64,000 nucleotides of DNA from Bog-756 sp038210245 (GTDB taxonomy: Bacteria; Actinomycetota; Acidimicrobiia; Acidimicrobiales; RAAP-2): assembly GCA_038210245.1 (NCBI GenBank), contig JBBQWW010000007.1:24760-88759 (forward strand), in the 5' to 3' direction. The position numbers and the translations under genes are program-made. Every line of letters starts with the position of its first letter. The first letter of the stretch is position 1. Of this stretch, positions 24,514 to 32,324 are shown piece after piece. Under the pieces are notes generated by a model that saw only the letters and a program-made list of their open reading frames with translations, was not told the DNA's origin and did not search any database.

Positions 24514-26730
24514 ATGGCCGACCCGTGGAACTTTGCCGGCCCCGTCACCCAGCTGGACTCCACTGCCGGGGTGGTGACCCTGGTCGACGAGTCGACCTTC
24601 GCCATCAGCGGGGGTGCCGGGGACATGTCGCCCGGGGCGGCCCAGGGCCTGTTCGTCCGGGACACCAGGATCCTCTCCCGCTTCGAGGTGCTGGTGGACG
24701 GGATCCGTACGGAGCCGCTGGCTGCGGTGACCGACGACCCCTTCTCGGCCACGTTCGTGTCGCGGTGCATGCCGGCGCCAGGCCGGGCCGACTCCACGCT
24801 GATGGTGTTCCGGTCCCGGTACGTGGGCCAGGGCATGCGGGAGGACCTGACCATCCGCAACTTCGCCGACGAGGCCGCCGTCTGCACCGTCCAGGTGTTC
24901 GTGGGATCCGACTTCGCCGACCTGTTCGCCGTGAAGGAAGGCCGGGTGGGAGCCGAGCCCGGGGCCGGTGAGCTGTCCACCGAGGTGCGCGTGGCCGGGC
25001 CCACGGCGGCCGGACCGGCCGACCCTTCCGCTCCGACACCGGCCCTGGAGCCGTCCACGGTGACCTCGTCGTACCGCCGCTCCGGCGTCGTGCGTGGCGT
25101 GGAGATCCGGTTCCACGGGCCGACCCTGCTGACCTCGGACCTGGCCACGTTCGAAGTGGTCGTGCCGGCCCGCTCCGAGTGGACGACCTGCATCGAGGTG
25201 GGTCCGGTCTTCGACGGCACCACCGTCGACCCCAGGTACCGCTGCGGGGAGCCCATCGACCGGGCCACGCCCACCGAACGGCTGGCCCAGTGGCGCCGCT
25301 CGGTGCCCCAGGTGGAGACCAGCCACCCGGGCCTGAAGGAGGTGGTCGCCCGGAGTGCCGAGGATCTCGGCGCCCTCCGCATCTTCGACCCCGACTATCC
25401 CGAGCGGGTGGTGGTGGCGGCCGGAGCCCCCTGGTTCATGACCGTCTTCGGCCGTGACTCCCTGCTGACGGCCTGGATGGCCCTGCTGGTCGATCCGGAC
25501 CTGGCCCGGGGGGTCCTGCAGACGCTGGCGCGCTTTCAGGGCACGGACGTCGACCCCCGTCACGACGAGGAGCCCGGCCGCATCCTCCACGAGATGCGGT
25601 TCGGCGACGCCGCCTCGCTCTCGTTGGGTGGCGGCAGCATCTACTACGGGACGGCCGACGCCACCCCTCTCTTCGTCATGCTCCTCGGGGAGATGCGCCG
25701 CTGGGGGGTGGCCCGCGAGATGGTCGACGAGCTCCTCCCCAACGCGGCCCGGGCCATCGAGTGGATCGAGCAGTTCGGTGACGCCGACGGGGACGGGTAC
25801 GTGGAGTACACCCGGGGCTCCGAGCGCGGCCTGGCCAACCAGGGCTGGAAGGACAGCTGGGATGGCATCCGCTACGCCGACGGCCGTGTGGCCGAGGCCC
25901 CCATCGCCCTCTGCGAGGTGCAGGCCTACACCTACGGGGCCTACCTGGCCTCCGCCCACTTCGCCTTCGAGGTGGGCGACTCGGCTACCTACGACCGCTT
26001 CCGGGCCAAGGCCACCCAGCTGAAGGCGGCCTTCAACCGTGACTTCTGGTTGGAGGAGAAGGGGTGGTTCGCCGTCGGGTTGGATGCCGACAAGCGGCCC
26101 ATCGACTCACTGACGTCCAACATCGGGCACTGCCTGTGGACCGGGATCGTGGACGAGGACAAGGCCCACCGGGTGGCGGAGAAGTTGGTCTCACCGGCCA
26201 TGTTCTCCGGTTGGGGGGTCCGCACCCTGTCCAAGGACAGCGGGGGGTACAACCCGATCAGCTACCACTGCGGCTCGGTCTGGCCCCACGACACGGCCAT
26301 CGTCGCCGCCGGCCTGGCCCGCTACGGGTACGACGGAGCGGCGCAGAAGCTGATCTTCGGCCTCCTGGATGCGGCGCAGGCCCAGGGGGGACGCCTCCCC
26401 GAGCTGTTCAGCGGGCTCGACCGCGGCGAGCTGACCGTACCGGTCGGCTATCCGACCTCATGCTCCCCGCAGGCGTGGGCGGCCGCCTCGCCCCTGCTGT
26501 GCCTGCGCACCCTGCTGCGCCTCGATCCGTGGATCCCCTACGGCAAGACCTGGCTCTCCCCCAACCTGCCCGAGGGGATCGGCTACCTGAAGGTGGCCGG
26601 CATCCCGTTGGCCGGGTCGAGGGTGACGGTCGAGGTCGGCTCCGACGTGCCCGGAGGGGTGCAGGTGACCGGCCTGCCGAAGGAGATCGAGCTGATCCGA
26701 GAGCCCCGCCGCCCCTCCACGGCGGTCTGA
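24514..26730 (+). CDS. Amylo-alpha-1,6-glucosidase / glycogen debranching-type protein
   Basis: 738 residues: N-terminal beta-domain (GLFVRDTRILSRFEVLVDG, typical of the 'glycogen debranching enzyme N-terminal' family) followed by an (alpha/alpha)6-barrel glycosidase domain with APWFMTVFGRDSLLTAWM, DGYVEYTRGSERGLANQGWKDSWDG in pieces, and GYNPISYHCGSVWPHDTAI. This family acts on alpha-1,6-branched glucans or related glucosides. ATG at 24514 is preferred over an upstream in-frame codon at 24472 because the family start is MADPWNF-like. Divergent from the sufC operon. Confidence 0.88.
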   Translation: MADPWNFAGPVTQLDSTAGVVTLVDESTFAISGGAGDMSPGAAQGLFVRDTRILSRFEVLVDGIRTEPLAAVTDDPFSATFVSRCMPAPGRADSTLMVFRSRYVGQGMREDLTIRNFADEAAVCTVQVFVGSDFADLFAVKEGRVGAEPGAGELSTEVRVAGPTAAGPADPSAPTPALEPSTVTSSYRRSGVVRGVEIRFHGPTLLTSDLATFEVVVPARSEWTTCIEVGPVFDGTTVDPRYRCGEPIDRATPTERLAQWRRSVPQVETSHPGLKEVVARSAEDLGALRIFDPDYPERVVVAAGAPWFMTVFGRDSLLTAWMALLVDPDLARGVLQTLARFQGTDVDPRHDEEPGRILHEMRFGDAASLSLGGGSIYYGTADATPLFVMLLGEMRRWGVAREMVDELLPNAARAIEWIEQFGDADGDGYVEYTRGSERGLANQGWKDSWDGIRYADGRVAEAPIALCEVQAYTYGAYLASAHFAFEVGDSATYDRFRAKATQLKAAFNRDFWLEEKGWFAVGLDADKRPIDSLTSNIGHCLWTGIVDEDKAHRVAEKLVSPAMFSGWGVRTLSKDSGGYNPISYHCGSVWPHDTAIVAAGLARYGYDGAAQKLIFGLLDAAQAQGGRLPELFSGLDRGELTVPVGYPTSCSPQAWAAASPLLCLRTLLRLDPWIPYGKTWLSPNLPEGIGYLKVAGIPLAGSRVTVEVGSDVPGGVQVTGLPKEIELIREPRRPSTAV

Positions 26731-26761
26731 GCTCGGCCGCGGTTGGCGGGCAGGGCCGGGG

Positions 26762-27379
26762 CTACCAGCCCCGTTCGATCCACTCGCCGAGGTGGGGAGT
26801 CTCCGCTCCGATGGTGGTGCCGGAGCCATGGCCGGGCAGCACCATGGTCTCGGGGCCGAACGGGGCGAACAGCCGCTCCTCGATGGAGTGAATGATGGTG
26901 GCGAAGTCGGCGTTCTCGAACGACGTGTTCCCCGGCCCCCCCGGAAACAGCGTGTCCCCGGTGAACAGGAGCGGGGTCCCCTCGATGGTGAAGCACATCG
27001 AGCCCGGCGTGTGGCCCGGGGTGGCGATGGTCCCGATGCGGAGCCGGCCCACCTCGAGGGTCGAACGGTCCTCGAGGAGCTGGTCGTAGGAGGGCAGCAT
27101 GTCGGCGTCGGCCCTGGTCACGGCCACGTCGATCCCCGCGTCGCGCACAGCCTCCACCGCCTGGATGTGGTCCCAGTGGCCGTGGGTCTCGACCACCTGG
27201 CGCACGTTGAGGGTCGAGCACAGCTCGAGCAGCTTGTCGTGTTCGTTGGCCGCATCGATGAGGAGCGACTCACCGGTGGAACGGCACCGGACGATGTACA
27301 CGTTGTTGTCCACGGGTCCGACGACCAGGCGGTGGACCTCGACGGCGGTGTCCTGGTAGTCGATGATGGTGGCAGTCAT
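26762..27379 (-). CDS. MBL-fold hydrolase, glyoxalase II-like
   Basis: 205 residues with the metal motif THGHWDHIQA, a second-site HTPGSMCF and Asp in FTGDTLFPGG, then a final PGHGSGTTIG. The arrangement is that of hydroxyacylglutathione hydrolase-like thioesterases; in an actinobacterium the thiol would more likely be mycothiol or another carrier. ATG at 27379 has a strong AGGAGG site upstream. Convergent to the glucosidase gene, divergent from the acyl-CoA dehydrogenase. Confidence 0.87.
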   Translation of the reverse strand: MTATIIDYQDTAVEVHRLVVGPVDNNVYIVRCRSTGESLLIDAANEHDKLLELCSTLNVRQVVETHGHWDHIQAVEAVRDAGIDVAVTRADADMLPSYDQLLEDRSTLEVGRLRIGTIATPGHTPGSMCFTIEGTPLLFTGDTLFPGGPGNTSFENADFATIIHSIEERLFAPFGPETMVLPGHGSGTTIGAETPHLGEWIERGW

Positions 27380-27559
27380 GGTGGATGGACCTCCTGGTGG
27401 AACGGCGAATCCCGCGGCCGGCCCGACCGGACCGGAGCGGCGCCGGACCCGGGTGACCCTGCCCCACCGTATCGGCCCCGCTGCCCAGGTCAAGCCGCCG
27501 GGTGGCCCTGGTGGGGGCGCCCTCGGGGCCTGATCCTGTTGGTCAGCGCCGGGCAGGTT

Positions 27560-27582
27560 CTGGTAGACAGACCTGGTAGACA
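27560..27582. promoter_or_regulatory. Tandem 10-bp direct repeat upstream of acyl-CoA dehydrogenase
   Basis: CTGGTAGACA occurs twice with a 3-base spacer (27560-27569 and 27573-27582), i.e. a 13-bp period, 51 bases before the start codon of the acyl-CoA dehydrogenase. It is a plausible binding site for a transcription factor; no regulator gene is adjacent. Confidence 0.35.
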
Positions 27583-27633
27583 ATCGGGCAGTCCGGCCTC
27601 GTTCCGAGGGTGGCCCAGGGGATGGAGATCAGC

Positions 27634-28749
27634 ATGAACTTCGCTTTCAGCGAGGAGCAGGACGAGCTGCGGAAGTCGGTCAAGCGCTTCCTCGACGACA
27701 AGTCTCCCGAGACCGAGGTCCGCCGCCTGATGGAGACCACCGAGGGCTACGACCCGGCCGTGTGGACCCAGATGGCCGAGCAGCTGGGCCTGCAGTCCCT
27801 GATCATCCCCGAGGAGTACGGCGGCTCGGGCTTCTCCTACGTCGAGCTGATCGTGGTGCTGGAGGAGATGGGGGCGGCCCTGCTGTGCGCCCCGTTCTTC
27901 TCCACGGTGGCCCTGGCGACCAACGCCGTGCTGACCTCGGGCGACACCAAGGCCATGGAGTACCTCCTGCCCGGCATCGCCGCCGGTGAGACCATCGCCA
28001 CCCTGGCCTTCACCGAGGACACGGGCCGGTGGGACGCCGAGGGCATCACCCTGGCCGCCGCCCCCTCCGGCGAGGGTTGGGCCCTCAACGGGCACAAGTC
28101 GTTCGTCATCGACGGCCATGTGGCCGATCTCATCCTGGTGGTCGGTCGTACGCCGGCCGGGCTCTCCCTCTTCGGGGTCAAGGGCGACGCCCAGGGCCTG
28201 ACCAAGACCCCGCTGGCCACCATGGACCAGACCCGCAAGCAGGCCCGCCTGGAGTTCGCCGACACGCCGGCCTGGCTGATCGGCACCGACGGTGGAGCCG
28301 AGGCCGGTCTGTCCAAGACCCTCGATCTCGCCGCCGTGGCCCTGGCCGCCGAGCAGGTGGGTGGGGCCCAACGGTGCCTCGACAGCTCGGTGGAGTACGC
28401 CAAGACCCGCATCCAGTTCGGGCGCCCCATCGGGAGCTTCCAGGCCATCAAGCACAAGTGTGCCGACATGCTCTTGGAGGTGGAGTCGGCCAAGTCGGCC
28501 GCTTATTACGCCGGTTGGGCGGCCGCCGAGGACTCCGACGAGCTGCCGGTTGTGGCCAGCCTGGCCAAGTCCTACTGCTCGGAGGCCTACTTTCACGCCG
28601 CCGCCGAGACCATCCAGATCCACGGGGGCATCGGGTTCACCTGGGAGCATCCGGCCCACCTGTACTTCAAGCGGGCCAAGTCCTCCGAGCTGATGCTGGG
28701 CGACCCGTCCTACCACCGGGAGCTCCTGGCCCAGCGCATCGGGATCTGA
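27634..28749 (+). CDS. Acyl-CoA dehydrogenase
   Basis: 371 residues of ACAD fold: MNFAFSEEQDELRKSVKRFL, IIPEEYGGSGFSYVEL, FTEDTGRWDA, then the C-terminal helical bundle with RIQFGRPIGSFQAIKHKCADM and IHGGIGFTWEHPAHLYFKRAK. The typical YEGT catalytic-base segment of short-chain enzymes is absent, and the WEHPAHLYFKRAK ending is that of the actinobacterial FadE subfamily that includes steroid/side-chain ACADs working as heteromers. The ATG at 27634 has GGAG upstream; in-frame codons at 27610 and 27622 are alternatives. No second ACAD subunit is adjacent. Confidence 0.9.
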   Translation: MNFAFSEEQDELRKSVKRFLDDKSPETEVRRLMETTEGYDPAVWTQMAEQLGLQSLIIPEEYGGSGFSYVELIVVLEEMGAALLCAPFFSTVALATNAVLTSGDTKAMEYLLPGIAAGETIATLAFTEDTGRWDAEGITLAAAPSGEGWALNGHKSFVIDGHVADLILVVGRTPAGLSLFGVKGDAQGLTKTPLATMDQTRKQARLEFADTPAWLIGTDGGAEAGLSKTLDLAAVALAAEQVGGAQRCLDSSVEYAKTRIQFGRPIGSFQAIKHKCADMLLEVESAKSAAYYAGWAAAEDSDELPVVASLAKSYCSEAYFHAAAETIQIHGGIGFTWEHPAHLYFKRAKSSELMLGDPSYHRELLAQRIGI

Positions 28750-28851
28750 GCAGCTACGCCATGGACATCGACCGTCCCGGAGGGCACGCGCCCCTGAGCG
28801 GGAATCGCGCCGTGAACCTCCTGTCCTCGGATCTGGCGTAGCGTTCCCCCG

Positions 28852-29520
28852 ATGAGCAACGGGAGAAACCTGACCAGCTATCTCCTCTTGGGGCTGCTGA
28901 CGGTGCTGGCCCTCGGAGGCGCCGTGCTGGGCATCGCCCAGTCGCCCAAGAACGTCCCGCTGATCAACTGCGCATCGCCCCAACAACCGATCGAGCGCTG
29001 CACGGGGGCAGTCACCAACACCCTGGGCGCCGCCAACTACTCGGAGGTCCTGAACGAGACCACGGCCCAGGGCAAGCAGACCGACTATCTGGTCTACCAG
29101 GCGCCCGACCGGCTGGGGGGCTACATCCAGAGCGGTACCAAGCGGACCTACGTGTACGTCATCGGGAAGTGGGAGTACCAGAGCCTGACCGTGGCCAACG
29201 GGGCCTCCACCGCCCATCTGACCTTCTACCGTCAGGCCAGTCAGGGGGCCAAGGCCCTCGATCCGGCCCACGGCTATCTCCCCTACGCCAAGCAGGCCAA
29301 GAACGTCACTCAGTCGGGCGACACCTACTCCTTCACCCTCTCGGAGACCACGGCCCAGGGGAAGCAGACCGGCAAGTTCGCCTACACCGTCTCGGGTCCG
29401 TACGTGTCGGAGTTCAACCTCAGTGTCGCCACGGCCTCGGTCAACCTGGTCATCTCCCAGGTCGGCACCTCACCCGCCGTCAAACTGCCGGCTGGCTCGA
29501 AGGTCGTCAAGGCAGGCTGA
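28852..29520 (+). CDS. Exported or membrane-anchored protein with duplicated motif
   Basis: 222 residues, family not recognised. N-terminal hydrophobic segment (YLLLGLLTVLALGGAVLGIA, about residues 10-29) acts as signal anchor; the rest is a polar, beta-prone extracytoplasmic domain. Two halves share ETTAQGKQT (about residues 69-77 and 165-173), and the coding DNA is nearly identical over 26 bases (29056-29081, 29344-29369; one mismatch). General shape recalls LppX/LprG-like lipid-binding proteins but no lipobox is seen. Confidence 0.65.
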   Translation: MSNGRNLTSYLLLGLLTVLALGGAVLGIAQSPKNVPLINCASPQQPIERCTGAVTNTLGAANYSEVLNETTAQGKQTDYLVYQAPDRLGGYIQSGTKRTYVYVIGKWEYQSLTVANGASTAHLTFYRQASQGAKALDPAHGYLPYAKQAKNVTQSGDTYSFTLSETTAQGKQTGKFAYTVSGPYVSEFNLSVATASVNLVISQVGTSPAVKLPAGSKVVKAG

Positions 29521-29598
29521 CCCGGGCTGACGCCGTACCGGTCCACCGCCTCGGTCCCCGAGGGCTGGCCAGAGAGGCCCATCGACGGGGGCCGTGGG

Positions 29599-30300
29599 TC
29601 AGGGTGACGAGGAGGCGATGGCCTCCTCGATGGCCTCCTCCACTGCCTGACGGAGTCGTTGGGCCCGGGCCTTCGGATGGTCGGCCTCGGTCAGCCAGCG
29701 GACCACCACGAAGTGCCGGGCACCGGCGGCGGCCATAGCCCCGACGGTGAGAGGATCCGCACCTCCGGTGATCCACACCGGCCAAGGGGAGCGGGCCACG
29801 GCCTCGCTTACGTAGCCCAGCCCGGTGCCGGGTCGCCCGGGCTTGGTCGGGGTGGGGCTCACCGGGCCCGCTGACAGGTACTGGACAGGAACCGGGGCTG
29901 GACCCTCGGCGCCGGTGCCGCCGGCCGGTCGGCCGATGGCCGCCTCCAGTTCGGCCACGGCATGGGTGGAGAGGCCGATGATGGCGTCCGGTCCGACCAG
30001 GCGGCGGGCCTCGACCGGAGCGAGGTCGTCCTGGCCGACATGGACGCCGTCGGCACCGACGAACGCGGCCAGGTCGGGACGGTCGTTGAGGATGAAGGGC
30101 ACCCCCCGCTCGGCGCAGACCCCCTGCACCAACGAGGCCCGCCGGGCCAGTCCGTGGTCGTCGAGGTGCTTCTCCCGGAGCTGGACGATGTCCACGCCAC
30201 CCTCGATGCACTCTTCGACGAACTGTTGGAGGTCGGGCCGGTCGGGGGTGCAGAGATACAGCCTCCGCTCGGCCAGGCCCCAGGGGTCCGGGGTCGCCAT
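29599..30300 (-). CDS. thiE: Thiamine-phosphate synthase ThiE
   Basis: Condenses hydroxymethylpyrimidine-PP and thiazole-P to thiamine phosphate. 233-residue TIM barrel with VQLREKHLDD, ILNDRPDLA, ADGVHVGQDDL, IGLSTHA, SAGPVSPTPTKPG and WITGGADP, which cover the pyrophosphate and substrate contacts. Start ATG at 30300, 8 bases after the HhH-GPD gene, likely an operon. The C-terminus EEAIEEAIASSSP is low-complexity. Confidence 0.93.
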   Translation of the reverse strand: MATPDPWGLAERRLYLCTPDRPDLQQFVEECIEGGVDIVQLREKHLDDHGLARRASLVQGVCAERGVPFILNDRPDLAAFVGADGVHVGQDDLAPVEARRLVGPDAIIGLSTHAVAELEAAIGRPAGGTGAEGPAPVPVQYLSAGPVSPTPTKPGRPGTGLGYVSEAVARSPWPVWITGGADPLTVGAMAAAGARHFVVVRWLTEADHPKARAQRLRQAVEEAIEEAIASSSP

Positions 30301-30308
30301 GGGCCGCC

Positions 30309-30899
30309 TCAGCCCGGCTGGGCCGCCTGGGCCTTTGCCTTGGCCTTCTGCTTCTGCTTCTGCTTGTACTGGCGAACCTTGACCAGCGCCTCGGGCGAGT
30401 CGATGTCGGCCACGGACCGGAAGGTCCCGGTGTCCCCGAAAGGGGATGCCGCCCTCTCCCAGCCTGTCGGCCGGACTCCCAGCTGCTTGCCCAGCAGGGC
30501 GATGAAGATGCGCGCCTTCTGCTCACCGAACCCGGGAAGGGCCTTCACATTGGCCAGCAGCTCCTTGCCGTCAGTCGCTGACGTCCAGATGGCGGCGGCG
30601 TCCCCTCCGTACGAGTCCACGATGACCGAGCACACCTCCTGTACCCGCCCGGCCATGGACCGCGGGAACCGGTGGAGGGCCGGCTTCTCACTGAACACGG
30701 CGGCCAACGCCTCGGGATCCATCGAGGCCAGGGCGGACACGTCGAGCTGGCCGCCCAACCGTTCCTGGAGGTCGAAGGGCGACTTGAAGGCTCGCTCCAA
30801 GGGCACCTGCTGGTCTAGAACCATGCCGATTAACAGTGCGAGGGGGTCGTTGCTCAGGAGTTCGTCGGCGGCGGCGTCACCGCTCAGGTACAGGGACAT
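30309..30899 (-). CDS. HhH-GPD-type base-excision DNA repair protein
   Basis: 196 residues. MVLDQQVPLERAF and LPGFGEQKAR (121-130, helix-hairpin-helix) place it in the HhH-GPD superfamily; it is a short actinobacterial branch without an obvious Fe-S motif. The C-terminus is a basic KQKQKQKAKAKAQ tail. A second copy of its 5' end (20 of 26 residues identical over residues 7-32) lies 1.3 kb upstream at 32147-32254, beyond a toxin-antitoxin module. It precedes thiE. Confidence 0.85.
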   Translation of the reverse strand: MSLYLSGDAAADELLSNDPLALLIGMVLDQQVPLERAFKSPFDLQERLGGQLDVSALASMDPEALAAVFSEKPALHRFPRSMAGRVQEVCSVIVDSYGGDAAAIWTSATDGKELLANVKALPGFGEQKARIFIALLGKQLGVRPTGWERAASPFGDTGTFRSVADIDSPEALVKVRQYKQKQKQKAKAKAQAAQPG

Positions 30900-30923
30900 A
30901 GGGGCAGCGTATGCGAGTTCGTG

Positions 30924-31337
30924 TCACCGTTCGACTTCGTCAGCGGCCCGCTCCACGAGCGAGGTGGCCCACCCCACGGTGTCCCGAGCCTTCCGAGGGG
31001 CCACCACGATCACGCCGTAGTGGGCCTCATCCTTCACGTCGAGGAGGCGAGCGAGCGACGAGGAGAGCTTGGCTCCGTCAGGCACGGCTGTCTTGAGGAG
31101 ATCGACCGCCTTCCGATGGTCGTCACCTCGGTGGCGGCTACGCAGGCGGACGCAACAGATGGCATCCGAGCCGGCGATCCCAGCGAGGACGGCGAGCCCT
31201 GCGGCAACATTGAGGAACTCGTCTCGAGATTGCTCATCGAGGACCACCGAGGCGACTTCGAGATAGGCCCGAGCCGTCGCCAGACGCGCACGCGCTTCCT
31301 GCTTGCCGCACGGCGTTGTTCGCAAGGTGTTGGCCAT
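30924..31337 (-). CDS. HEPN-domain protein, probable toxin of a HEPN/MNT pair
   Basis: 137 residues. The HEPN helical bundle is marked by AGIAGSDAICCVRL and the RNase-type motif R68-x5-H74 in RHRGDDH; the C-terminal helix has LLDVKDEAHYGV. HEPN toxins of type VII systems cleave RNA and are held in check by an MNT partner that modifies them. ATG at 31337 lies 5 bases after the MNT stop; the frame is open upstream but that part overlaps the MNT gene. Base composition is visibly less GC-rich than neighbouring genes. Confidence 0.8.
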   Translation of the reverse strand: MANTLRTTPCGKQEARARLATARAYLEVASVVLDEQSRDEFLNVAAGLAVLAGIAGSDAICCVRLRSRHRGDDHRKAVDLLKTAVPDGAKLSSSLARLLDVKDEAHYGVIVVAPRKARDTVGWATSLVERAADEVER

Positions 31338-31342
31338 GCCGG

Positions 31343-32050
31343 CTACACCGTCCGATTCGCACGCGCTGAGTCGGCGGTGATCGAAGTGCCCATGAGGTCG
31401 ATCGCATCTCGCTCGATGTCGGCAAGCAGGGCAGTGTTCCGAGACCTGTCCACCCATTCGGCAAAGGAGAGATCCACAACTTGAAGTGGATTGCCGCTCC
31501 AAAGAAGCACGTGGGCACGCAGCTTGTCGATGTGCTGAGGCCACCGTGCGGCCTCAGCAGGGGAGGCAGCCATCGGAGCTGTCATGAAGGCGGCCACCGC
31601 GTCGATGACGCTCGTCTTTCGCCGTGGTCCGGCTTCACCGGGGAACGGTGGGTGCACCAGCAGCACGTCCACGTCGCTGTCGACGTCGCCATCACCACGT
31701 GCCGCCGAACCGAAGGCACAGGCATAGAGGGGCTTCGGCTTCCAGCCGCCGAGCTCCTTCCGCATGCGACGCCAGAGCTCGATCCGAAGATCAGCCATGA
31801 TGGTGGCAATTGGGGCAGCAACGTGCTCACGGTTGAGCTCGTGGACCCGGTTCCGCCCCATCTCCGTGGCCTGCACCAGCCCCTGATCTACCAGTCGGGC
31901 CAGACACCTCCGCACACCGATCTCCGAGCCACGTGCCGCTTCTGCGGCCACTTCGCCCACCGTGAGGGGCCGGCCGGAACGGGCCAGCACGGCAAGAACC
32001 GGTCCGTCCAGCGTCGGTGTGATCGACCTAGTGGGGTCTCGCAAGTCCAT
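31343..32050 (-). CDS. MNT nucleotidyltransferase with winged-helix domain, probable antitoxin
   Basis: 235 residues. Residues about 12-75 form a winged helix (GRPLTVGEVAAEA...VRRCLARLVDQGLVQ), suited to DNA binding and autoregulation. Residues from 110 hold the minimal nucleotidyltransferase motif GS-x10-D-x-D (Gly114-Ser115, Asp126, Asp128, in GSAARGDGDVDSDVDVLLV), used by MNT antitoxins to AMPylate their HEPN partner. ATG at 32050; a GTG at 32056 is in frame. A -10-like TATACT ends 8 bases before the ATG, so the message may be leaderless. Confidence 0.82.
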   Translation of the reverse strand: MDLRDPTRSITPTLDGPVLAVLARSGRPLTVGEVAAEAARGSEIGVRRCLARLVDQGLVQATEMGRNRVHELNREHVAAPIATIMADLRIELWRRMRKELGGWKPKPLYACAFGSAARGDGDVDSDVDVLLVHPPFPGEAGPRRKTSVIDAVAAFMTAPMAASPAEAARWPQHIDKLRAHVLLWSGNPLQVVDLSFAEWVDRSRNTALLADIERDAIDLMGTSITADSARANRTV

Positions 32051-32056
32051 GATCAC

Positions 32057-32096
32057 ATAGTATAGGTAGTTATCTTATTAAATAGCTACCTACTAT
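32057..32096. promoter_or_regulatory. AT-rich inverted repeat/operator at the MNT promoter
   Basis: TAGGTAGTTAT (32063-32073) and ATAGCTACCTA (32082-32092) pair over 11 positions with one G-T mismatch and an 8-base loop; flanking ATAGTA/TACTAT extends the symmetry. It is the most AT-rich stretch of the window and overlaps a minus-strand -10-like TATACT (32059-32064) just upstream of the MNT start. A probable site for autoregulation by the winged-helix MNT protein. Confidence 0.5.
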
Positions 32097-32146
32097 TTAG
32101 GATAAGTGAACGCCGGTGCTGTTGGACTTCGGCCGGGTGCCTTCTG

Positions 32147-32254
32147 TTACCGGACACTCCATGGATTCCGCACCTGCTGGTCGAGCACCATGGCGATGAC
32201 CAGCGCCAGGGGATCGTCAGACAGCAGCTGGTCTACGGCATCGTCGCCGATCAC
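32147..32254 (-). pseudogene. Remnant 5' end of an HhH-GPD gene
   Basis: A 35-codon reading frame from a GTG at 32254. Its residues 3-28 match residues 7-32 of the intact HhH-GPD protein (20 of 26 identical, ending MVLDQQV), then it diverges to seven unrelated residues and a TAA. The divergence point is the 13-bp sequence GCACCTGCTGGTC (plus strand), present exactly at 32170-32182 here and at 30803-30815 in the intact gene. It therefore looks like the original start of the gene, left behind when 1.37 kb carrying a new 5' end and the HEPN/MNT genes was inserted. Confidence 0.75.
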
Positions 32255-32299
32255 GCGGTCAGGCTAGCCAGGATCACGCCCCGGGGAGCAATCCCGGCC

Positions 32300-32315
32300 C
32301 CGGCCCCGGGGCCGG
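32300..32315. repeat. 16-bp perfect palindrome downstream of the TetR-like gene
   Basis: CCGGCCCCGGGGCCGG, 10 bases beyond the stop of the minus-strand regulator gene. Could act as a terminator hairpin with a small loop, but short GC palindromes are common in this composition. Confidence 0.25.
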
Positions 32316-32324
32316 CCGGTCCGT

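Noticed and set aside
32300..32315. Attachment site of a mobile element
   Set aside because: It is a simple GC palindrome with no second copy in the window and no integrase gene nearby.
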